Shown: positions 10,422-19,515, numbered from the stretch's first letter. The stretch is DNA of 64,000 bases from Halobacterium hubeiense (GCF_001488575.1 NZ_LN831302.1:1488001-1552000), one strand, 5' to 3'. Numbers and translations are program-made. The notes: a model not told the origin generated them from the sequence alone.

Positions 10422-10464
10422 GCTCCCGTTCTTGGCGGGGGGAACCCCTCTGCCTTACGGTATG

Positions 10465-10610
10465 GGTGGTCCGGCGAAGCCGGGCCACCAGATGCGAACG
10501 GCGAGCGATAGCGAGCCGTGAGTCGCGTGGCCGACCGCAGGGAGGCCACGTTACAGCGAGCGGGGCGGAACGACCCGCGAGCCGTGTGCCCGAACGAGTC
10601 GAGATCAGCC
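10465..10610. repeat. Intergenic cluster of hairpins
   Basis: Between the RqcH and ZIP genes are several short inverted repeats: GGTGGTCCGGC at 10465-10475 with 10479-10489 (10/11 paired, 3-nt loop GAA), and a perfect 7-bp stem CGTGGCC at 10526-10532 with 10544-10550. Smaller pairs lie around 10495-10520 and 10560-10585. No open frame with coding features was seen. They could end transcription of the ZIP gene (minus strand) or be a degenerate non-coding repeat. Confidence 0.45.
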
Positions 10611-10612
10611 AG

Positions 10613-11419
10613 CTACGCGAGGCTCACGTCCAGATACAGCATGACGACGACGCCGAGCATCAGGCCGAGCGTGGCGACGCGCTCGTTCCCGCGTGAGTGC
10701 GTCTCCGGGACGATTTCGTCGCTGATGACGAACAGCATCCCGCCGGCGGCGAACCCCATCGCGTACGGCAGAATCGCGCCCGACACCGACACCGCCCACG
10801 CGCCGAGCAACACCAGCGGAATCTCCACGAGTCCCGCGCGGATTCCCGTGAGCGCGGCGTACGTCGTGCGGTCGAACCCGGCGTTCACCGCCGCCACGGA
10901 GACCGCCAGCCCCTCGGGGATGTTCTGGATGCCGATGGCGAGCATCAGCGACAGGCCCTCCGCGACGTTCCCGCTCCCGAACCCGACGCCGACCGCCAGC
11001 CCCTCCGGCATGTTGTGGATGGTGATGGCGACGATGAACAGCAACAGCGGCGCCAAGTCCGCCTCCGAGATGGTCTGGTCGCTGCGCTGGCGGCCCGTGA
11101 TGAGGACGTGGGCGTGGGGGACCCAGCGGTCCGCGCGGTCCAACAGCAGGACGCCCAGCGCGATGCCCGCGATGACCTCCACGAGGCCGTTCTGACCGCC
11201 GAACTCGATGCCGGGCAGGATGAGGCTCGTGAAACTCGCGGCGAGCATCACGCCCGCCGCGAACCCGAGTGCGCCGTCCAGCGAGCGCTGCGAGGGATTC
11301 CGCCACACCACGACGAGCAGCGCCCCGAGGAGGTTCAGCCCCGCGATGACGACCCCCGCCACGAGCGCCTGCATCACGGGGTCGTTGCCCGCGACCCGGA
11401 GGAACCACGTCTCTAGCAT
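10613..11419 (-). CDS. ZIP-family divalent metal transporter
   Basis: A 268-residue membrane protein with about eight hydrophobic segments. It carries the two ZIP signature helices, HNMPEGLAVGVG and QNIPEGLAVSVA, whose His, Asn and Glu residues form the metal path for Zn2+ or Fe2+. The predicted role is metal uptake (GufA/ZupT branch). The ATG at 11419 was chosen because it begins with the first amphipathic segment before helix one; the open frame continues upstream to 11656 but into unconserved sequence. In the second signature the usual His is replaced by Gln, as in some GufA-like members. It is divergent from surE with about 100 bp between starts. Confidence 0.88.
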   Translation of the reverse strand: MLETWFLRVAGNDPVMQALVAGVVIAGLNLLGALLVVVWRNPSQRSLDGALGFAAGVMLAASFTSLILPGIEFGGQNGLVEVIAGIALGVLLLDRADRWVPHAHVLITGRQRSDQTISEADLAPLLLFIVAITIHNMPEGLAVGVGFGSGNVAEGLSLMLAIGIQNIPEGLAVSVAAVNAGFDRTTYAALTGIRAGLVEIPLVLLGAWAVSVSGAILPYAMGFAAGGMLFVISDEIVPETHSRGNERVATLGLMLGVVVMLYLDVSLA

Positions 11420-11522
11420 ACCCCAGCAGTCGCGGGCCGCTGGCTTAAACACGGGGACCGCCGCCCCGGGTCCGTCGCCGAGACCGGAACCGATACACCC
11501 GGCCAGCCAGTAGCGACGCGTA

Positions 11523-12296
11523 ATGACCGAGTCGCTGTCCGTCCTGCTCACCAACGACGACGGCATCGACGCCCCCGGCATCCGCGCGCTCCGCGACCGG
11601 CTCGCCGACGACCACGACGTCACCGTCGTCGCGCCCGCCGCCGAACAGTCCGGCACGGGACAGACCCGGACGTTCGAGACGCTTGACTACGAGGAACGCG
11701 AGGACGGCTACGCCGTCCACGGCACGCCCGCCGACTGCGTCGCCGTCGCCGTCGCCGCCCTCGACTTCACCCCGGACGTCGTCGTCTCCGGCTGCAACGA
11801 CGGCCCGAACCTCGGCGCGCACATCCTCGCACGCTCGGGCACCGTCGGCGCCGCGATGGAAGCTTCGTTCCTCGGCCTCCCCGCAATCGCCGCCTCCATG
11901 TACGACTGGGAGTTCGACCCCGCCGGCGACTGGGAGCCCACGTACGACCAGTTCCACACCGCCGCCGACACCGTCACCGACCTCCTCCCGGAGTTCGTCG
12001 CCGGCGACGTCCTCCCCACCGCCGACTACCTCTCCGTCAACGCCCCCGCCACCGAGTACGCCGACGACCCCGTCAAGCGCGTCACCCGCCCCACCGAGGA
12101 GTACGAGCTACAGGCGACGGTCACGGAGAACGGCGTGGACGTCGAAGACCGCTTCTGGCACCAGTTCCTCGACCGCGACGTCCCCGACCCCGAAGGCACG
12201 GACCGCCACGCCTGCGTCGACAACGAAATCAGCGTCACCCCCCTGACCGTCCCCCACTCCGTCGCCGACGGCGCCACGCCCGGCGGCCTCCTGTAG
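11523..12296 (+). CDS. surE: 5'/3'-nucleotidase SurE
   Basis: A 257-residue SurE protein hydrolysing nucleoside monophosphates and possibly short polyphosphates. The N-terminal LLTNDDGIDAPGIRAL holds the metal-binding paired Asp residues. APAAEQSGTGQ and VSGCNDGPNLG (Ser/Asn loop) complete the active site. The C-terminal portion forms the dimer-exchange arm. The ATG at 11523 is preceded by gcgta within an otherwise short leader. The gene stands alone on the plus strand between ZIP and elp3. Confidence 0.93.
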   Translation: MTESLSVLLTNDDGIDAPGIRALRDRLADDHDVTVVAPAAEQSGTGQTRTFETLDYEEREDGYAVHGTPADCVAVAVAALDFTPDVVVSGCNDGPNLGAHILARSGTVGAAMEASFLGLPAIAASMYDWEFDPAGDWEPTYDQFHTAADTVTDLLPEFVAGDVLPTADYLSVNAPATEYADDPVKRVTRPTEEYELQATVTENGVDVEDRFWHQFLDRDVPDPEGTDRHACVDNEISVTPLTVPHSVADGATPGGLL

Positions 12297-12510
12297 TACC
12301 TTTTGCGCTGCGCTCGCGGCCTTCGGCCGCTCGCTCGCCGATGCTGGTCTCGTTCTAAATTCCGTCGCTGGCACGAACGTTCAAGTATCAGAACGGGACC
12401 AGCCCCGCGCGTGACCTGAGTTCCACCGCGGGGCGCTCCGAGCCGAGCAATCGGTACGGCGAGCGCGGCGACCGCCCCGTGAGAACGAGCCGCCTGTGAG
12501 CCCCAATCCG
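12297..12510. terminator. Intergenic region with likely terminators and an inverted repeat
   Basis: A short T-run (12299-12304) follows directly after the surE stop, then a GCGGCC-TTC-GGCCGC hairpin, a plausible end for surE. Further on a 14-nt inverted repeat pairs 12343-12356 with 12390-12403 (13/14), flanking a 33-nt AT-richer centre. No gene was recognised. The region separates convergent surE and elp3. Confidence 0.5.
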
Positions 12511-12511
12511 C

Positions 12512-14158
12512 CTACAGCTGCTTGCTGACGTAGGGGCCGTCCTGTCGGTAGCCGAGCTTCTGCTTGTAGTACTGGCGTGCGCCGATGCCGGAGATGACGC
12601 TGAGCTTCTCGAAGCCCGCGTCGGCGGCCATCTCCTCGGCGCGCGTCATCAGGCGCTGCCCGTAGCCCTGGTGCTGGTGCTGGCCGTCCTCGGTGTCGTT
12701 GCCGACACCGACCTCGCCGCCGTAGACGTGGAGTTCGCGCAGCAGCGCCGCGTCCTCCAGTTCGTCTCGTACTGGGTCGTTCGGGAAGCGCAAGCGCGCG
12801 AACCCCACGAGGAGGTCCTTCTCGAAGTCCTCGAAGCTGATGAAGTGCTCCGTGCCGCCCGCGGCGTCGTAGGTCATCACGTCGAGTTCGACGTTCTCGG
12901 GCTCCTCGTCGTTCATCCCGGCCTCCCGGCAGCGGATGCACTCGCAGGTGTAGCCGTGCTCGTCCATCTTCTCCCACGCGAGCTGGCGCAGATTCGACTT
13001 CCAGACGCCCGCGTCGATGTGGTCCGCGGGGATGTCCCGCTGGACGCGCTGGAGGCGCGTGTACCGCGGAATCATGTCCATGACTTCCGCGACGAGTTCG
13101 GCGGCCTCCTCGTTCTGCAGCGGCTCGAACTCCTCGTTGCGCCACATGTCGTACGTGACGGTGTCGCGGACGACCAGCGTCGGGTAGATCTTGAGGTAGT
13201 CCGGCTTCCACTGTTCCTCCTCGAACAGCCGCCGGAAGTCCTCCAGGCACATCTCCTTGCTCATCCCCGGCTGGCCCGGCATCATGTGGAAACCGACCTT
13301 GAACGCGGCGTCCCGCAGCCGCCGGTTCGCGTCGATGGACGCCTGCACGCCGTGCCCGCGGTGCATCTCGCGGTTGATGCGCTCGTAGGTCGTCTGCACG
13401 CCGACCTCGACTTTGGTGCCGCCGAGGTCGAGCATCCGATTCACCTGCTCGGGGTCACACCAGTCGGGCTTCGTCTCGAACGTCGTCCCGATGTTCCGGA
13501 TGTCGCCGTGCTCGTTCTCCGCGATAACGTCCTCGAGGTAGGAGAAGTCATACTCCTCGGGGTCCTGGGCGAACGACTCCGTCTCGGAGGGGTTCGGTTC
13601 CTGCTCGGGGTCGAAGTCGTTCAGCGCTTCGAGCGCGCGCTTCACGAACCACTCCTGGTAGTCGTGGCTGCGCGCGGTCATCGTCCCACCCATCAGGATG
13701 AGTTCGACCTTGTCGATCGGGTGACCGATTTCCCGGAGCTGGTGGAGCCGCAGCGTCACCTGCCCGTAGGGGTCGTAGTCGTTCTGCACGCCGCGCGCGG
13801 CCGCTGGCTCGTGGCCCGTGTACGACTGGCTCGATGAGAACTCGCTGGCGGGCCCGCCCGGACAGTACAGGCACTTGCCGTGCGGACACATGTGCGGGCT
13901 GGTCATGATGGCGACCGGCGTCACGCCCGACGCGGTCCGCACGGGTTTGCGCTGGAGGACTTCTTCGAGGTCGTCGCGGCGGTCCTCGGGCGCGAAGTCC
14001 AGCAGCTCGGAGTGCTTGGGCACCTTCGATGCGGAGTATTCGGAGCACACTTCGAGCTTCGCGCTCTCGACGTCGTCCTTGCCGACGTCCCCGTCGAGGA
14101 TTCGTTCGACGAGCTCCTCGCAGGCGGCCTCGAATGCGGGGTCGGCGTCCGCGCTCAT
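12512..14158 (-). CDS. elp3: Elp3: tRNA wobble-uridine carboxymethyl transferase (radical SAM + GNAT)
   Basis: A 548-residue archaeal Elp3 that makes 5-carboxymethyluridine at tRNA position 34 from acetyl-CoA and SAM. The radical-SAM cluster motif is CPHGKCLYC with cysteines at 91, 96 and 99, followed by MGGTMTARSHDYQEWF. The C-terminal GNAT acetyltransferase domain (about 410-548) has the QHQGYGQRLMTRAE acetyl-CoA loop. ATG 14158 was taken as the start because the family N-terminus MSADADPAFEAACEELV begins there. The elp3 gene follows the RecJ-like gene by 43 bp on the same strand. Confidence 0.94.
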   Translation of the reverse strand: MSADADPAFEAACEELVERILDGDVGKDDVESAKLEVCSEYSASKVPKHSELLDFAPEDRRDDLEEVLQRKPVRTASGVTPVAIMTSPHMCPHGKCLYCPGGPASEFSSSQSYTGHEPAAARGVQNDYDPYGQVTLRLHQLREIGHPIDKVELILMGGTMTARSHDYQEWFVKRALEALNDFDPEQEPNPSETESFAQDPEEYDFSYLEDVIAENEHGDIRNIGTTFETKPDWCDPEQVNRMLDLGGTKVEVGVQTTYERINREMHRGHGVQASIDANRRLRDAAFKVGFHMMPGQPGMSKEMCLEDFRRLFEEEQWKPDYLKIYPTLVVRDTVTYDMWRNEEFEPLQNEEAAELVAEVMDMIPRYTRLQRVQRDIPADHIDAGVWKSNLRQLAWEKMDEHGYTCECIRCREAGMNDEEPENVELDVMTYDAAGGTEHFISFEDFEKDLLVGFARLRFPNDPVRDELEDAALLRELHVYGGEVGVGNDTEDGQHQHQGYGQRLMTRAEEMAADAGFEKLSVISGIGARQYYKQKLGYRQDGPYVSKQL

Positions 14159-14201
14159 TACTCCGTAGGAGCCGCCGCGAGCGAAAAAGCGTGTCGTTGC
14201 G

Positions 14202-16283
14202 TTACGCGAGCTGGTCAGCGATGGCGTCGACGACCGCGTCGACGACCGCGTCCTTCTCGCCGGAGAGGAACTCGATGCGGCCGTCGCGTGCGCCGCGCGG
14301 CTCGACACCGGCCTCGGTGAGTTCGTCGGCGACCGTCTCGCCGACGGCGCGCACGTCCACCGCGTCGCCGCTGCGGACGCGAATCTCGTCGCCGCTCACG
14401 CCGACGAGCACGTCCGCGCGGTCGCGGCGCCGGTAGAGCTCGTCCAGCAGGAGGTCGACCGGCGGGAAGTCGTACTCGTGGGTGTACGCGTCCACGTCGA
14501 GCGTCTCGAAGGCGACGCCGTCCTGCCCACGCACGTCGAGGTGGGGTTCGGCGGTCGAGACCTCGGTTTCGAGGCGCTCGCGGAACTGCTCGGAGACGTG
14601 CTCGATGAGCGAGTCGTCGGCCTCGCCCCACAGCAGGTCCGAGATGAGTTCGCGCTTGTCCTCGTAGGACTGGTAGAACGCTTCCAGCGCGATAGCGTCC
14701 CGGAGGTCGGCGAGCGTGTCCGGGCTGTAGTGGGTCTGGGCGGCGAGGTCCGCGTACGCTTCGGGCGTGTTGGCCCAGTACGCGACGGCGGGCAGGTGGT
14801 AGAGGTCCTCGCGGACGTCGTCGTTGACGAACGCGGCGAGCTGCGAGCCGAGCGCACCCGTGTTCACGGGGTTCTCGCCTGCTTCCGTCGGGCTGACGAG
14901 AACGTCTGCGCCCGCGGCGTCGTCGGTGTAGCCGCCGTCGATGGCGACCGTGTCCGCGTCGTAGATGTCCAGCAGGTCGATGGCGTCCGTGGACTCGCTG
15001 GTGGAGCCGGCGCCGACGAGCACGAACAGCGGGTGCTTCTCGTCGTGGCGCTCGGCGGCCTCCAGCATACTCGTGACGTCGCCGGTGGCGTCGTCGATGG
15101 TGTAGAAGGCATCGTCGAGCGGGCGGCGGTCGACGTAGTGGTACTCGGCGTCCTCGCGGGCGTGCTCGTCGCGGATGAGCGGGAGGAGCGCGCGCTCGAT
15201 GGCGGTACCGGCGACGTAGCCCTCGACGGTCGCGGTGTGGCGGACGATGACCGGGCGGGCTTCGACGACGGCGCGGCGGATGGCGGTCGCGGCGTCGACG
15301 AGGTCGTCGGTGACAGCTTCGACGGCGTCGTCGGCAGCGAGCAGGTCGGTCGTCTCGGGGGCGGCGCGCTCGGTGAGCGCGTCCTCCATGCGGGCTTCGA
15401 CGGCCTGCGCGTCGGCGCCATCGAGCACGCGGAGGTCCTCGGTTTCGACCTGCAGTTCGCCGCGGCGGCGCTCGACTTCGCCGACGATGCGGACGACGGC
15501 GCCGGCTTCGACCTCGGGGTAGGCGCGGACGCCCGCTTCGACGAACGCGGCGCAGTCGACGGCGCCGGTCTCGTCGGCGAGCTCGAACACGGTCGGGCCG
15601 CTGGTCTGTCGGGCGTTCGCGACTTCGCCCTCGACGGCGACGCGCTCGTCGACGTGGTCGTCGAGGTCGGCAATCGGGACGCGGGCCGGTTCGTCGTCCG
15701 CGTCGGACGCCTCGGCGGCCGCGTCGTCGGTCGTCGGTTCGTCCTCGGTCTCGTGCTTCTCGGCTGCTTCCGGCTCGGCTGCTTCCGGCTCGGCGTCGTC
15801 AGCGGACTCGGATTCGGCTTCGGCCTCGGCCGGTTCCTCGGTTTCTTCCGGTACCGGGGTGCCGCCGTCGGCAGTGCTGGTCTCCTCTTCCTCTTCGTCG
15901 GGGAGTTCGGCGTCCGACTCCGCGTGCGGGTCGTCGACGAGGTGGCCGCGGAAGTCGCGGTCGTCCTGTCGAATCGACCAGCCGAGGTCGACGTTCTCGT
16001 TGTCGTGGACGTCCGTGACTTGGACGTACACTTCGTCGCCGGCGTCCCAGCCGAGCGATTCGAGGCGGCCGGGCACTTCGCTGCGGTGGAGCAGGCCGGT
16101 GACCGAGTCGCCGATGTCCACGAACACGCCGAAGTCGGCGAAGCCGTCGATGGTACCTTGGTAGTAGCGACCGGGCGTCAGTTCGTCGGGAGAATCTCCG
16201 CGGAACTCGAAGGCGACGTCCTCCTCGTGGGTGTCACAGACACGGCCGTCCGTGGAGGAGCCGCAGATGATACACGTACCCAT
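14202..16283 (-). CDS. RecJ-like DHH-family protein with zinc finger, S1 and OB domains (catalytic motifs degenerate)
   Basis: A 693-residue protein. It has an N-terminal CIICG zinc-finger piece (residues 4-17), an S1 RNA-binding domain (about 35-95), a long acidic linker (about 120-200), an OB-fold (about 200-290) and a C-terminal DHH/RecJ-like region (about 330-690). The classic DHH catalytic signatures are eroded: where RecJ has DxDADG there is VEGYVAGTA, and where it has DHH there is DGGYTDD. It may therefore be a structural replisome or RNA partner rather than a nuclease. The family is known in haloarchaea, often annotated OB-fold nucleic-acid-binding or DHH protein. It is in a minus-strand run with tdk and elp3. 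Confidence 0.75.
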   Translation of the reverse strand: MGTCIICGSSTDGRVCDTHEEDVAFEFRGDSPDELTPGRYYQGTIDGFADFGVFVDIGDSVTGLLHRSEVPGRLESLGWDAGDEVYVQVTDVHDNENVDLGWSIRQDDRDFRGHLVDDPHAESDAELPDEEEEETSTADGGTPVPEETEEPAEAEAESESADDAEPEAAEPEAAEKHETEDEPTTDDAAAEASDADDEPARVPIADLDDHVDERVAVEGEVANARQTSGPTVFELADETGAVDCAAFVEAGVRAYPEVEAGAVVRIVGEVERRRGELQVETEDLRVLDGADAQAVEARMEDALTERAAPETTDLLAADDAVEAVTDDLVDAATAIRRAVVEARPVIVRHTATVEGYVAGTAIERALLPLIRDEHAREDAEYHYVDRRPLDDAFYTIDDATGDVTSMLEAAERHDEKHPLFVLVGAGSTSESTDAIDLLDIYDADTVAIDGGYTDDAAGADVLVSPTEAGENPVNTGALGSQLAAFVNDDVREDLYHLPAVAYWANTPEAYADLAAQTHYSPDTLADLRDAIALEAFYQSYEDKRELISDLLWGEADDSLIEHVSEQFRERLETEVSTAEPHLDVRGQDGVAFETLDVDAYTHEYDFPPVDLLLDELYRRRDRADVLVGVSGDEIRVRSGDAVDVRAVGETVADELTEAGVEPRGARDGRIEFLSGEKDAVVDAVVDAIADQLA

Positions 16284-16363
16284 TTGCTTCGACAGAGCGT
16301 GTGCTGCCGTAAACGATTATCGAAAGCTCGCCGGTCGCGCGGGGGTTCGCTCGCGGCCGCGAG

Positions 16364-16627
16364 CTACTCGAAAACCGGGCTGTCGCCCTCCAGCGCGTCC
16401 ACGTCGTCGACGACGTCGCGGACGTCCTCGGGGAACAGCGCGACCTGCACTTCGTTGCCGCTGTCGTCCTCGAAGACGAGCTTGACGCGCTTGTCGCCGA
16501 ACTCGCGGGCCTGCGCGGATTCGACGTCGAAGAGCTTCGCGTCCGCGGACGCGTTCGACGGGCCGACGTGCTTGACGGCGCCGTCCTTGAGTTCGAACAT
16601 GAGGTCGGAGAAGTTGACGTTGAGCAC
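16364..16627 (-). CDS. Small conserved haloarchaeal protein (87 aa), function unknown
   Basis: I do not recognise a characterised function. The 87-residue acidic protein starts with alternating hydrophobic residues (MLNVNFSDLMFELKDG) and ends with a short helix rich in Asp and Val. The start is a GTG at 16627 with no clear Shine-Dalgarno; an internal ATG ten codons in is the alternative. Composition is like its neighbours and it sits inside the tdk / Yip1 / RecJ-like run, 25 bp after the Yip1 gene, so co-expression with them is likely. Confidence 0.6.
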   Translation of the reverse strand: MLNVNFSDLMFELKDGAVKHVGPSNASADAKLFDVESAQAREFGDKRVKLVFEDDSGNEVQVALFPEDVRDVVDDVDALEGDSPVFE

Positions 16628-16651
16628 GCGCCGGGGTTCGCGGCGGACGTA

Positions 16652-17290
16652 CTAAACTCCGAGCACTGCGGCGGCTCGCCCGACCGTCGGCACGTAGTCG
16701 GCCGCCCACGGGAACAGCGCCGCGGTCGCGGCGAACCAGCCGAACCCGGAGCCGTACGCGAGCGCGCCGGGGACGACCGCGGCGGCCGCGGCGCGTGCGA
16801 GCGTCGTGTCGTGGACGATTCGCGTGCCGGCGACGAGCAGCGCGAACGCCCACAGCCCGCAGGCGAACGTGACGACCGGGACGCCGACGCCGACGAACGC
16901 GCAGGGCGCGCTGGCGTACGCGAGCACTTGCACGGTCTCGCTGACGCCGCCGCGGTCGGGCGCGACGGCCGCCAGCGCGAGCGTCTCGGCGGCGGAGAGC
17001 GCGTGCAGCGCGGCGGGCGCAATCAGGAGGACGGCGAGCGCGAGCGTGAGGACGGCGGCCAGCCACGTCGGCGCAGAGAACGCCAGCGCGCGTCCGGGGT
17101 CGAGCGCGAGCCGCGTCCCCTGCGAGACGAGTACGACCGCCATCGCGAACACCAGTCCGGGAGCTTGGTCGCCCGGCGAGACCGCTTCCTCGAAGAACGT
17201 CGCCGGGTTCACGAGCACCTGCGTGAACGCCTTCGCGAGGCCGAGTGGCCCGCGCTCGCGGCCGCCCTCCGGCTCGACCCACGTCGTCAT
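16652..17290 (-). CDS. Yip1-family membrane protein
   Basis: A 212-residue protein with a short polar N-terminus and about five hydrophobic segments. The N-terminal LAKAFTQVLVNPATFFEEAV stretch is the usual lead-in of haloarchaeal Yip1-domain proteins. Its function in archaea is unknown; in eukaryotes the fold is linked to membrane traffic. The start lies one base after the stop of the upstream thymidine kinase gene, so the pair are almost certainly one transcript. Confidence 0.7.
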   Translation of the reverse strand: MTTWVEPEGGRERGPLGLAKAFTQVLVNPATFFEEAVSPGDQAPGLVFAMAVVLVSQGTRLALDPGRALAFSAPTWLAAVLTLALAVLLIAPAALHALSAAETLALAAVAPDRGGVSETVQVLAYASAPCAFVGVGVPVVTFACGLWAFALLVAGTRIVHDTTLARAAAAAVVPGALAYGSGFGWFAATAALFPWAADYVPTVGRAAAVLGV

Positions 17291-17291
17291 C

Positions 17292-17879
17292 TCAGTCCCG
17301 CTCGACGACGTGGCAGTTCCGGCACCGTGCCTCGTAGGACTCCTCCGCGCCGACCATGATGGTGGGGTCGTCGTAGTGGGCTGGCTCGCCCTCGATGAGC
17401 CGCTGGTTCCGGGTCGCGGGCTCGCCGCACTGCGTGCAGATGGCCTGGAACTTCTCGACGTACTCGGCGACCGCCATCAGCTGCGGGATGGGGTCGAAGG
17501 GCTCCCCGCGGAACGTCTGGTCGGTGCCGGAGACGACGACCCGGCGGCCGTCGCTGGCGAGGTTCTGACAGACCTCCACGAGTTCGCCGGGGAAGAAGTT
17601 CGCCTCGTCGATGGCGACGACCTCCTCGCCGTTGAGGTGGCTGGGAATCTTCGAGACGCCCTCCGCGGTGGTGTCGACGACCGTCGCCTCCCACGTCCGG
17701 CCGGCGTGCGAGCCCAGCGTCGCCTCGCCGTACCGGTCGTCGATGGCGGGCGTGAACGCCGCGACCGACTGGCCCGCGATTTCCGCGCGCCGGAGCCGCC
17801 GCAGCAGCTCCTCCGTCTTCCCGGAGAACATCGACCCCGTGATGACCTCGACCCACCCGGAGTTCGTAATCGCGTGCAT
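17292..17879 (-). CDS. tdk: Thymidine kinase
   Basis: A 195-residue type II thymidine kinase phosphorylating thymidine (salvage). The P-loop GSMFSGKTEELLRR is near residues 15-28, DEANFF supplies the catalytic carboxylate, and SGTDQTFRGEPF is the dNTP/substrate strand. Zinc-binding cysteines are present in CTQCG and CRNCH. ATG 17879 is the canonical start MHAITNSGWVEV; a GTG two codons upstream is possible. It begins the minus-strand run that continues through Yip1. Confidence 0.93.
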   Translation of the reverse strand: MHAITNSGWVEVITGSMFSGKTEELLRRLRRAEIAGQSVAAFTPAIDDRYGEATLGSHAGRTWEATVVDTTAEGVSKIPSHLNGEEVVAIDEANFFPGELVEVCQNLASDGRRVVVSGTDQTFRGEPFDPIPQLMAVAEYVEKFQAICTQCGEPATRNQRLIEGEPAHYDDPTIMVGAEESYEARCRNCHVVERD

Positions 17880-17953
17880 GCTCACAACGGGGGCGGTCGC
17901 AGGGCAAAACGCTTGCTCATCTGGGGCGTCGATTACGAGCAGGCAGGAATTCA

Positions 17954-17974
17954 CCCGCACCTATTTTGTGCGGG
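17954..17974 (+). promoter_or_regulatory. Perfect palindrome over the UspA promoter TATA box
   Basis: CCCGCAC at 17954-17960 and GTGCGGG at 17968-17974 form a perfect 7-bp inverted repeat around CTATTTT. The TATTTT part lies 25-30 nt before the uspA ATG, where a haloarchaeal TATA box is expected. This makes it a strong operator candidate; regulator unknown. Confidence 0.5.
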
Positions 17975-17991
17975 CTTCCCTCTCGGGGCGT

Positions 17992-18420
17992 ATGTACGAC
18001 GACGTCCTGTTGCCGACCGACGGGAGCGGCGCCGCGGACGCCGCGGTGCCGCACGCAATCGAGCTCGCGGACCGCTACGGCGCCCGCCTGCACGTCCTCT
18101 ACGTCGCGGACACCACCGAGTACAGCACCGTCACGTTCGAGGACGACGTGGTGGACCCGCTGGCCGAGGAGGGGCAGTCGGTCGTCGACGAGGTCGTCGA
18201 GAAGGCCGGCGACCTGAACGTGGAGGCCGTCGGCGTCGTGATGAAGGGCGGCGCCTACGAGACCATCCTCCAGTACGTCGAGGACGAGGGAATCGACGTG
18301 GTCGTGATGGGGACCCACGGCCGCCGCGGGCTCGACCGCGCGCTGCTCGGGAGCGTCACCGAGCGCATCGTCCGCACGTCGGACGTGCCCGTGCTGACGG
18401 TCAGGGAGGACGAGGAGTAG
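17992..18420 (+). CDS. Universal stress protein (UspA family)
   Basis: A 142-residue single-domain UspA protein. The N-terminal LLPTDGSGAADAAVPHAIELA and the C-terminal ATP-binding motif MGTHGRRGLDRALLGSVTERIVRTS (residues about 108-132) are both intact, so it is probably of the ATP-binding class. It is cytoplasmic. The ATG at 17992 is immediately downstream of a TATA-like element embedded in a palindrome, implying a leaderless transcript under specific control. It is divergent from tdk. Confidence 0.92.
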   Translation: MYDDVLLPTDGSGAADAAVPHAIELADRYGARLHVLYVADTTEYSTVTFEDDVVDPLAEEGQSVVDEVVEKAGDLNVEAVGVVMKGGAYETILQYVEDEGIDVVVMGTHGRRGLDRALLGSVTERIVRTSDVPVLTVREDEE

Positions 18421-18444
18421 TCGGGCGCGGCGGTCCGCCCGCGG

Positions 18445-19452
18445 TCAGATTCCGCGGACGGTCTCGATGACGCCGAACGACTCCAGGCCCATCCACGCGA
18501 GGAAGACCGCGTACAGCAGGAGGAAGCCGACGGCCTCGCGGTCGCTGAGTTCGAGGTGAGTGCGGGTGGTGACGACGAACACCAGCGTCGCGAACGCCAG
18601 GAAGCCCATCGTCGGCACCGCGACGCGGAAGTCGATGGTGGCGGTGCCCGCGAGCAGGACGCCCAGCGGAATGGCGACGAGGAGGTTGAACGTGTTGCTG
18701 CCGAGGACGTTCGTGACGCTTGTGACGCTCTCGTCGTTCTTCGCGGCGCGGACGCTGACGATGGCGTCCGGGAGGCTGGTCGCGGCGGCGATGACAGTGA
18801 CCCCCCAGAGGAACGTCGGGGTGTCGAACGTCGCGCCGAACGAGAGCGCGGCGCGCACGATTCCCTCGACGCCGACGCCGATGACGACGAGCGCGACCGC
18901 GAGCGTGGCCCACTCGCGGCGCGGGCGCACGTCCGGCGCCGGCTCGGGGACGTGCTCGGTGGCGTCCTGCTGGTGGAGGAAGACGTAGACGCCGTACGTC
19001 GCCAGTGGGATGACGGCGAGCGACGGCGTGAGGATTGCCGCGCGGTTCGTGCCGCCCGGGACGTAGGTCGCGCCGAGCGCGAACACGAGGAAGAGGACGA
19101 GAATGGAGATGACGTAGAACTGCGCGTCCTTGTGGACGATGTCCCGCGTGGTCGTCAGCTCCTCGCTTGAGAACGCCGACAGCGCGGGAATCACGAGGAG
19201 GTTGAAGATGGCGCTCCCGACGATGGCGCCGACGCCCAGCGAGAACTCGCCGTGGACGACCGTGCTGACGACGATGGAGCTAATCTCGGGGAAGCTCGAC
19301 CCGACCGCGACGACGATGGCGCCGTGGACGGCCACCGGGAGGCCGTAGTACCTGCTGAGGCGCTCGGCGGCGCGCTCGAAGAAGCTGCTCCCCTTCCAGA
19401 TGACGGCGGTGCCGGCGACGACGAGCGCCAGCGGAACGAGAACCCCTGACAT
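18445..19452 (-). CDS. CaCA-family sodium/calcium antiporter
   Basis: A 335-residue membrane protein with about ten helices in two inverted halves. Each half holds the alpha-repeat signature: AVGSSFPEISSIVV with GSAIFNLLVIPAL in the first, and AATSLPDAIVSV with GSNTFNLLVAIPLG in the second. This is the YrbG/cation exchanger pattern, expected to extrude Ca2+ against Na+ or H+. A paralogue with the same layout is encoded at 59403-60437 in this window. It is convergent with uspA. Confidence 0.9.
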   Translation of the reverse strand: MSGVLVPLALVVAGTAVIWKGSSFFERAAERLSRYYGLPVAVHGAIVVAVGSSFPEISSIVVSTVVHGEFSLGVGAIVGSAIFNLLVIPALSAFSSEELTTTRDIVHKDAQFYVISILVLFLVFALGATYVPGGTNRAAILTPSLAVIPLATYGVYVFLHQQDATEHVPEPAPDVRPRREWATLAVALVVIGVGVEGIVRAALSFGATFDTPTFLWGVTVIAAATSLPDAIVSVRAAKNDESVTSVTNVLGSNTFNLLVAIPLGVLLAGTATIDFRVAVPTMGFLAFATLVFVVTTRTHLELSDREAVGFLLLYAVFLAWMGLESFGVIETVRGI

Positions 19453-19515
19453 TGACAGTGGCGTACAGTCGGCGGTCGGTTATTCGTTCTCCCTCCGAGG
19501 CAAGTCGGCGAGCGT

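Noticed and set aside
16652..17290. Possible ABC-type permease assignment for this membrane protein
   Set aside because: The lead-in sequence and segment number match Yip1-domain proteins and no partner ATPase is adjacent.
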